NCBI GenBank assembly: GCA_937976375.1
Contig: CALJRU010000030.1
Location: 1-64,000, forward strand
Length of the DNA: 64,000 bases
From: an uncultured Peptococcaceae bacterium
GTDB lineage: Bacteria > Bacillota > Peptococcia > Peptococcales > Peptococcaceae
Direction of reading: 5' to 3'
This document shows, piece by piece, positions 59,345 to 64,000 of this stretch (its first letter is position 1; the number at the start of each line of letters is the position of its first letter). The notes below the pieces were generated by a model that saw only the letters and a list, made by a program, of their open reading frames with translations, was not told the origin of the DNA and did no database searches. Position numbers and translations under genes: made by a program.

Positions 59345-61642
59345 ATGAAAAAACATGGTAAAAAAGTGCTTTCGCTGCTTCTTGCAGGTGCGATGCTGTG
59401 GAGCAGTGCCATTCCAGCGTTGGCATTTGGAGAAAACGCAGAACCAATGAACGATGACATTGTGGTGCTGTTCACCAATGATGTTCATTGTACCAGTGAT
59501 GAAGGCATGTCCTACGCAGCCGTTGCAGGTTATAAGGAACAGATGGAAGCAGCTTATGGTGCAGACAATGTGACATTGGTGGACAACGGCGATGCCATTC
59601 AGGGGGCTGTTTTGGGCACGCTTTCTGATGGCGAGTGGATTGTGGATATCATGAATGAAGTGGGTTATGATTTTGCCGTTCCAGGCAACCATGAATTTGA
59701 TTTTGGCATGGATCAATTTTTGGACATTGCCAACCATCAAGCAGACTATCAATACTTGAGCTGCAATTTCTTGGATAAGGATGGTAATCAAGTTCTCGAT
59801 CCATATGCCATCGTTGATTATGGTGACGTTCAAATTGCCTATGTTGGCATTTCGACGCCGGAGACGCTTTCAAAATCGACACCGGTTTATTTCCAGGATG
59901 ACAACGGCAACTACATTTATGATTTCTGCCAAGGAGATAACGGCCGGGAATTGTACGATCGCGTGCAGGATACTGTCGATGAAGCGCGCGCTGAAGGGGC
60001 CGATTATGTCGTTGCTCTGGCGCATTTGGGAGAAGATCTTTTGAGCACACCTTGGATGTCCACAGAAGTGATCGCTAACACGACAGGCATCGATGCAGTG
60101 TTAGATGGTCACTCTCATACAGTGGAACCAGAGAAGATGGTGAAAAATGCCGATGGTGAAGCGGTCATCTTGAGCCAGACCGGTACGAAGGCAGAATCCA
60201 TTGGCCAGCTCACCATTGATCCAGAAACTGGAGAAATGAACACGGCATTGGTTCCTGTCGCAGATGTTTCTACTTCAAGCACAGCTTACAAAACGACACA
60301 ATCCTTTATTGAAGATATTCAAGCCAAGTATCAAGCGGTGACAGAAGAAGTTGTTGCCAAGTCGGAGGTTGATCTCACTGTGAACGATCCAGAAACAGGG
60401 AAGCGACGGATTCGTTCGGCGGAGACCAATCTCGGCGATTTGTGTGCCGATGCGTATCGCAAAATGACCGACGCGGATATTGGATTTGTTAATGGCGGCG
60501 GCATTCGAGCGGATATTGCTGCTGGTGATGTCACTTATGGCGATATTATTGCGGTGAATCCTTTTGGCAATATGATTTGTAAAGCAGAAGTCAGTGGACA
60601 GCAAATTTTGGACGCGTTGGAACTTGGCGCGATGTATGTTGGCACCGCAGAAAACGGCGGCTTTTTGCAGGTATCTGGATTGAAGTACACCATTGACACC
60701 TCTGTGCCAAGTTCAGTGGTTCTGGATGATACCGATGCTTTTGTAGAGGTAGCCGGTGCACGCCGCGTCAGCGATGTGCAGGTGGAAAACCGTGAAACAG
60801 GCGTTTATGAACCGCTGGATCCAAACGCCACGTATAAAGTGGCATCGCATAATTACATGCTGAAGCTGGGTGGCGATGGTTATACCATGTTTGGGACTGA
60901 AAACATCAATTTACTGCTTGATGAAACGATGGTTGACAATGAAGTGCTGCTTGATTATATCACGGATGAGCTTCATGGTGTGATTGGTGAAGATTATGCC
61001 GATCCATACGGACAGGGCCGCATTACCATACCTGGTGATGCAGCCGCTGAACCAGGAGACGATGATGCTTTGCCATTTCATGATGTGCAAAGCGGTGACT
61101 GGTATTATGACGCTGTTCAATATGTCTATGACAATGGCCTCATGAATGGTGTATCGGACACACAATTTGCGCCACAAACCAATTTGACACGCGCGATGAT
61201 GGCTGCGGTTCTGTATAATCTCGAGGACGGCAGCGCAGCAACCAGCAGCACGTTTAATGATGTAGAAAGCGGACAATGGTATGCGGATGCTGTCAACTGG
61301 GCTGCTGAGCATGGCATCGTGAATGGGTACGAAGATGGGACCTATCGTCCGAATGACAATCTTACTCGTGAACAGATGGCTGCCATTTTGCACAATTATG
61401 CCAGCTACAAGGGCTATGCGCTCAATGCGACTGCTGATCTGACTCAGTTTACCGATGCCGATCAGGTCAGTGCTTGGGCAGAGAATGTTGTCAAATGGGC
61501 GGTTGGTGCGGACTTGCTGCATGGTGTTGGTGACAATCGATTGTCACCAACGGGTACCGCTACCCGAGCCGAAGTGGCGGCGATTCTCATGAATTTCTGT
61601 GAACATTTTGCTGATGCAGACAGCAATGAAGCTGCTGCGTGA
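59345..61642 (+). CDS. SLH-anchored 5'-nucleotidase (UshA-type)
   Basis: 765 aa from ATG at 59345 (MKKHGKKVLSLLLAGAML), chosen because AAAGGTG lies nine bases upstream and a signal peptide follows (cleavage near PALAFG). Metallophosphoesterase domain: VLFTNDVHCTSD, DNGDAIQGA, VPGNHEFDFGMD, LDGHSHT. 5'-nucleotidase C-terminal domain: ETNLGDLCADAYR, NGGGIRADIAAGDVTYGDI, NPFGN. Three SLH repeats from about residue 560 (FHDVQSGDWYYDAVQYVY, EHGIVNGYEDGTYRPNDNLT). It should release phosphate and nucleosides from extracellular nucleotides at the cell surface. A terminator follows. Confidence 0.93.
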   Translation: MKKHGKKVLSLLLAGAMLWSSAIPALAFGENAEPMNDDIVVLFTNDVHCTSDEGMSYAAVAGYKEQMEAAYGADNVTLVDNGDAIQGAVLGTLSDGEWIVDIMNEVGYDFAVPGNHEFDFGMDQFLDIANHQADYQYLSCNFLDKDGNQVLDPYAIVDYGDVQIAYVGISTPETLSKSTPVYFQDDNGNYIYDFCQGDNGRELYDRVQDTVDEARAEGADYVVALAHLGEDLLSTPWMSTEVIANTTGIDAVLDGHSHTVEPEKMVKNADGEAVILSQTGTKAESIGQLTIDPETGEMNTALVPVADVSTSSTAYKTTQSFIEDIQAKYQAVTEEVVAKSEVDLTVNDPETGKRRIRSAETNLGDLCADAYRKMTDADIGFVNGGGIRADIAAGDVTYGDIIAVNPFGNMICKAEVSGQQILDALELGAMYVGTAENGGFLQVSGLKYTIDTSVPSSVVLDDTDAFVEVAGARRVSDVQVENRETGVYEPLDPNATYKVASHNYMLKLGGDGYTMFGTENINLLLDETMVDNEVLLDYITDELHGVIGEDYADPYGQGRITIPGDAAAEPGDDDALPFHDVQSGDWYYDAVQYVYDNGLMNGVSDTQFAPQTNLTRAMMAAVLYNLEDGSAATSSTFNDVESGQWYADAVNWAAEHGIVNGYEDGTYRPNDNLTREQMAAILHNYASYKGYALNATADLTQFTDADQVSAWAENVVKWAVGADLLHGVGDNRLSPTGTATRAEVAAILMNFCEHFADADSNEAAA

Positions 61643-61663
61643 TCCCTGCATAATGCTTGCCTT

Positions 61664-61697
61664 ATCCCCCACATTTTATGGAATGTGGGGGATTTTT
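61664..61697 (+). terminator. Terminator after the nucleotidase gene
   Basis: ATCCCCCACATT pairs with AATGTGGGGGAT around TTATGG, T run after it. Confidence 0.92.
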
Positions 61698-61730
61698 ATA
61701 TGGTTGTTTGTATTTTAGCGGATTATTTAT

Positions 61731-61786
61731 CAAGATACGGTAAAAGCGTTACAACTTATTGACAGCTCAACAAGATACGAGTAAAA
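61731..61786 (+). repeat. Direct repeat at the fab promoter, candidate operator
   Basis: CAAGATACGGTAAAA (61731-61745) recurs as CAAGATACGAGTAAAA (61771-61786), 40 bp apart (about four helical turns). The second copy overlaps the -10 box. This is not a FapR or FabT motif that I recognise. Confidence 0.6.
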
Positions 61787-61787
61787 T
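61759..61787 (+). promoter_or_regulatory. Promoter of the fatty-acid synthesis operon
   Basis: TTGACA at 61759-61764 and TAAAAT at 61782-61787, spacing 17 bp; about 90 bp before acpP. Confidence 0.85.
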
Positions 61788-61876
61788 AAACATGTTGAAA
61801 AATCAATAAGATATTGAACGGGTGCCATCAAAAATCCCAACCGGCGGCCCGTGAAAAAAATATGGAGGAAATCATT

Positions 61877-62098
61877 ATGGTATTTGAAGCAGTACAGGAA
61901 CTTTTGGCAGATCGTTTGGAATGTGATGCATCTGAAATCACCATGGACAGCACGTTCCATGATCTCGGTATTGATTCTCTGGATACCGTTGACCTTCTGA
62001 TGGAATTGGAAGACAAGCTCGACATCAGCATTGAACTGGATGAAAAGGTTGAAACGGTCGGCGATCTCGTAAACTTCGTCGAAAAGCTCCAGAAGTAA
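61877..62098 (+). CDS. acpP: Acyl carrier protein
   Basis: 73 aa from ATG at 61877 behind GGAGGAA; earlier in-frame codons lack a binding site. Acidic four-helix protein with the phosphopantetheine motif GIDSLDTVDLLMELED (Ser in DSL). Carries growing acyl chains for FabD, FabK and FabG encoded directly downstream. Confidence 0.97.
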   Translation: MVFEAVQELLADRLECDASEITMDSTFHDLGIDSLDTVDLLMELEDKLDISIELDEKVETVGDLVNFVEKLQK

Positions 62099-62113
62099 GA
62101 AAGAGGCGTGCTC

Positions 62114-63058
62114 ATGATTAATTCACCAATCACCGAAATGCTGGGCATTGAATACCCAGTGTTTCAGGGTGGCATGGCATGGGTCGCCGACGGCAAACTG
62201 GCAGCAGCAGTATCCAACGGCGGTGGTCTTGGGATCATCGCCGCTGGTAATGCGCCAGTGGACGTTGTGCGTGAAGAGATCCACATTGCCAAATCGTTAA
62301 CGGATAAACCTTTTGGTGTCAATATCATGCTGATGAGCCCTTCTGCTGATGAAGTGGCACAGCTTGTTTGTGATGAAAAAGTGGCCGTGGTAACCACTGG
62401 TGCCGGCAATCCAACGAAATATATTGGTGCTTGGAAAGAAGCTGGCATCAAGGTCATTCCTGTCGTTGCTTCTGTGGCACTTGCTAAACTGATGCAGCGT
62501 CTCGGTGCAGATGCCGTCATTGCTGAAGGCGGCGAAAGCGGCGGACATGTTGGCGAACTGAATACCATGGTTCTCGTGCCATTGATTGCCGATGCCGTGG
62601 ATATTCCTGTTTTGGCTGCTGGCGGCATTGCTGATGGCCGTGGTTTTGCAGCATCCTTCATGCTTGGAGCTTGCGGTGTACAGATGGGTACCCGTTTCCT
62701 GAGTGCAGAAGAATGTGGCATTCATGAAGAATATAAGAAGAAAATCCTGAAGGCAAACGATCGCAGCACTGCGGTAACTGGTAAGCGTTTGGGTCATCCT
62801 GTTCGCAGTTTGCGTACCAGTTTTGTACGTGAATATACCAAGGCCGAGTATGGCTGTGTGAGCGATGAAGAACTGGAAGCCATGGGTGCAGGCGCCTTGC
62901 GTCGTGCTGTAAAAGAAGGCGACAGTGAAAATGGCTGCTTTATGGCAGGGGAATCTTGCGCATTGGTCAACAAGATCCAGCCAGCAGCAGAAATCATCCG
63001 TGAAGTCGTTACCGAAGGGGAAGCGCTCTTGAAAGGAGCACAACAGTGGGTAAAATAG
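62114..63058 (+). CDS. fabK: Enoyl-ACP reductase II (FabK)
   Basis: 314 aa from ATG at 62114 behind AGAGGCG. FMN-binding TIM barrel of the 2-nitropropane dioxygenase-like superfamily: GIEYPVFQGGMAWVAD, VSNGGGLGIIAAGN, AEGGESGGHVG and LAAGGIADGRGFAA. Location in a fab operon marks it as FabK, the triclosan-tolerant reductase of many Bacillota. Overlaps fabD by 13 bp. Confidence 0.95.
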   Translation: MINSPITEMLGIEYPVFQGGMAWVADGKLAAAVSNGGGLGIIAAGNAPVDVVREEIHIAKSLTDKPFGVNIMLMSPSADEVAQLVCDEKVAVVTTGAGNPTKYIGAWKEAGIKVIPVVASVALAKLMQRLGADAVIAEGGESGGHVGELNTMVLVPLIADAVDIPVLAAGGIADGRGFAASFMLGACGVQMGTRFLSAEECGIHEEYKKKILKANDRSTAVTGKRLGHPVRSLRTSFVREYTKAEYGCVSDEELEAMGAGALRRAVKEGDSENGCFMAGESCALVNKIQPAAEIIREVVTEGEALLKGAQQWVK

Positions 63059-63960
63059 CATTCGTCTTTGCCGGCCAAGGTGCGCAGCACAGTGGCATGG
63101 GCAAAGATTTTTATGATAAAAGTGCTGCCGCAAAGGCAGTATTTGATGCTGCTGAAGCACTTCGCCCAGGCACATTGAGCGAGTGCTTTGAAAGCGAAGA
63201 AGCGGTGTTGAAAGAAACAAAAAATACCCAGCCGGACATGTTCGTTGTCGAGCTCGCAACGGCGGCTGCCCTCGCAGAGAGCGGCATTCGCGCGGACATG
63301 GCGGCTGGCTTTTCATTAGGTGAATTGGCTGCGTTGGCTTATGCTGGTGCTGGCGATTTTGCTGACATGTTTCGTCTCGTTTGCAAGCGTGGTGCTTTGA
63401 TGCAGCAAGCGGCAGAAGAACAACCTACCGCCATGGTGGCTGCCTTGAAATTGTCAGCGGAAGATGTTGAAAAACTCTGTGAAGGTTTCGATAACGTGTA
63501 TCCGGTCAACTTCAACTGCCCTGGTCAGGTATCTTGCTCCGGCCTTGCAGATGAAATCAAAGCGTTCAGTGCTGCTGTAAAAGAAGCAGGCGGACGTGCT
63601 GTACCGCTGAAAGTCAAAGGCGGCTTCCATTCGCCATTTATGCGCGATGCTGCAGCCTCCTTTGAAAAGGAACTGGCCGCAGTGACAATGCAGTCTTTAA
63701 CCATTCCTGTTTATGCCAATTACAATGGGGAAGCCTATAGCAGTGATGTGGCAGCAACGCTTGCGAAACAGATTGCCTCACCAGTGCGCTGGGAGACCAC
63801 TGTACGCAACATGATTGCCGCAGGGGTGGATACTTTTATTGAAATCGGACCTGGTGATACGCTTAGTGGGATGATCAAACGCATTGATCCATCGGTGCGT
63901 CGTTACACGACAGGAACGGTAGAAGAATTTGCAAAGATCTTAGAAGAGGTGAAGGCATGA
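63046..63960 (+). CDS. fabD: Malonyl-CoA:ACP transacylase
   Basis: 304 aa from GTG behind GAAAGGAG. FVFAGQGAQHSGMGKDFYD, the nucleophile elbow GFSLGELAALAYAG (Ser in GxSxG), and VKGGFHSPFMRDA (catalytic His). Loads malonyl units onto ACP. Overlaps fabG by 4 bp. Confidence 0.97.
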   Translation: MGKIAFVFAGQGAQHSGMGKDFYDKSAAAKAVFDAAEALRPGTLSECFESEEAVLKETKNTQPDMFVVELATAAALAESGIRADMAAGFSLGELAALAYAGAGDFADMFRLVCKRGALMQQAAEEQPTAMVAALKLSAEDVEKLCEGFDNVYPVNFNCPGQVSCSGLADEIKAFSAAVKEAGGRAVPLKVKGGFHSPFMRDAAASFEKELAAVTMQSLTIPVYANYNGEAYSSDVAATLAKQIASPVRWETTVRNMIAAGVDTFIEIGPGDTLSGMIKRIDPSVRRYTTGTVEEFAKILEEVKA

Positions 63961-64000
63961 TTCAGGGGAAAACAGCCATTGTAACAGGTGGGTCCCGAGG
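63957..64000 (+). CDS. fabG: 3-oxoacyl-ACP reductase FabG (5' end only)
   Basis: Only the first 14-15 codons are visible: MIQGKTAIVTGGSRG, the short-chain dehydrogenase Rossmann start with TGGSRG. ATGA overlap with fabD. The gene runs off the right edge. Confidence 0.88.
   Translation, partial: MIQGKTAIVTGGSR

Overview
The window reads as a chromosomal segment of a Gram-positive anaerobe of the Bacillota, most likely Clostridia or a close relative. This rests on gene content: S-layer-homology (SLH) surface proteins, FabK instead of FabI, AddAB instead of RecBCD, an ECF-transporter module after rplQ, acetolactate decarboxylase, and GTG/TTG starts behind strong Shine-Dalgarno sites. Base composition looks intermediate and I cannot name a genus.

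Layout. 1-2283 (minus): two secreted SLH proteins, one cut by the window edge and one fused to a C39-like cysteine peptidase. 2460-5264 (plus): yceD-rpmF and typA. 5280-13488 (plus): a complete four-gene type II Wadjet anti-plasmid system (jetABCD) with its own promoter and terminators, sitting where translation genes would be expected. 13634-28683: the long ribosomal-protein run S10-spc-alpha (rpsJ to rplQ, with secY, adk, map, infA and rpoA). 28685-33601: ecfA1-ecfA2-ecfT-truA, then a promoter and a two-gene membrane operon that may be a remnant ResB/CcsA pair. 33681-39512: the most unusual block, a tyrosine recombinase, a roughly 230-bp segment bounded by 22-bp inverted repeats, a five-repeat zinc-ribbon protein, and a mosaic von Willebrand A/SLH adhesin. 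39524-48234: a GH26 lipoprotein (minus) and addBA (plus). 48233-59185: mostly single genes and short operons: EamA exporter, degenerate polysaccharide deacetylase, DUF3267 protein, acetolactate decarboxylase, MetE-like enzyme, MATE exporter behind an attenuator-like hairpin, XRE regulator plus membrane protein, YczE-like protein, serine hydrolase, azlCD. 59345-61697: SLH-anchored 5'-nucleotidase. 61759-64000: fatty-acid synthesis operon acpP-fabK-fabD-fabG (cut by the edge).

Main discovery candidate. Between the recombinase and the zinc-ribbon gene, two sites share a 22-bp core that is an exact reverse complement of itself across the segment (34595-34616 and 34849-34870). In the present orientation the best promoter in the segment (34661-34690) points away from the downstream genes, and the right-hand site is completed by flanking DNA into an 18-bp hairpin followed by seven T, directly before the ribosome binding site. 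Inversion would turn the promoter toward the zinc-ribbon/adhesin genes and also cut the terminator stem to 9 bp. I infer a two-component phase-variation switch (promoter plus terminator), drawn here in the OFF state, controlling a surface adhesin. This is inference from sequence; no expression or inversion data are available to me.
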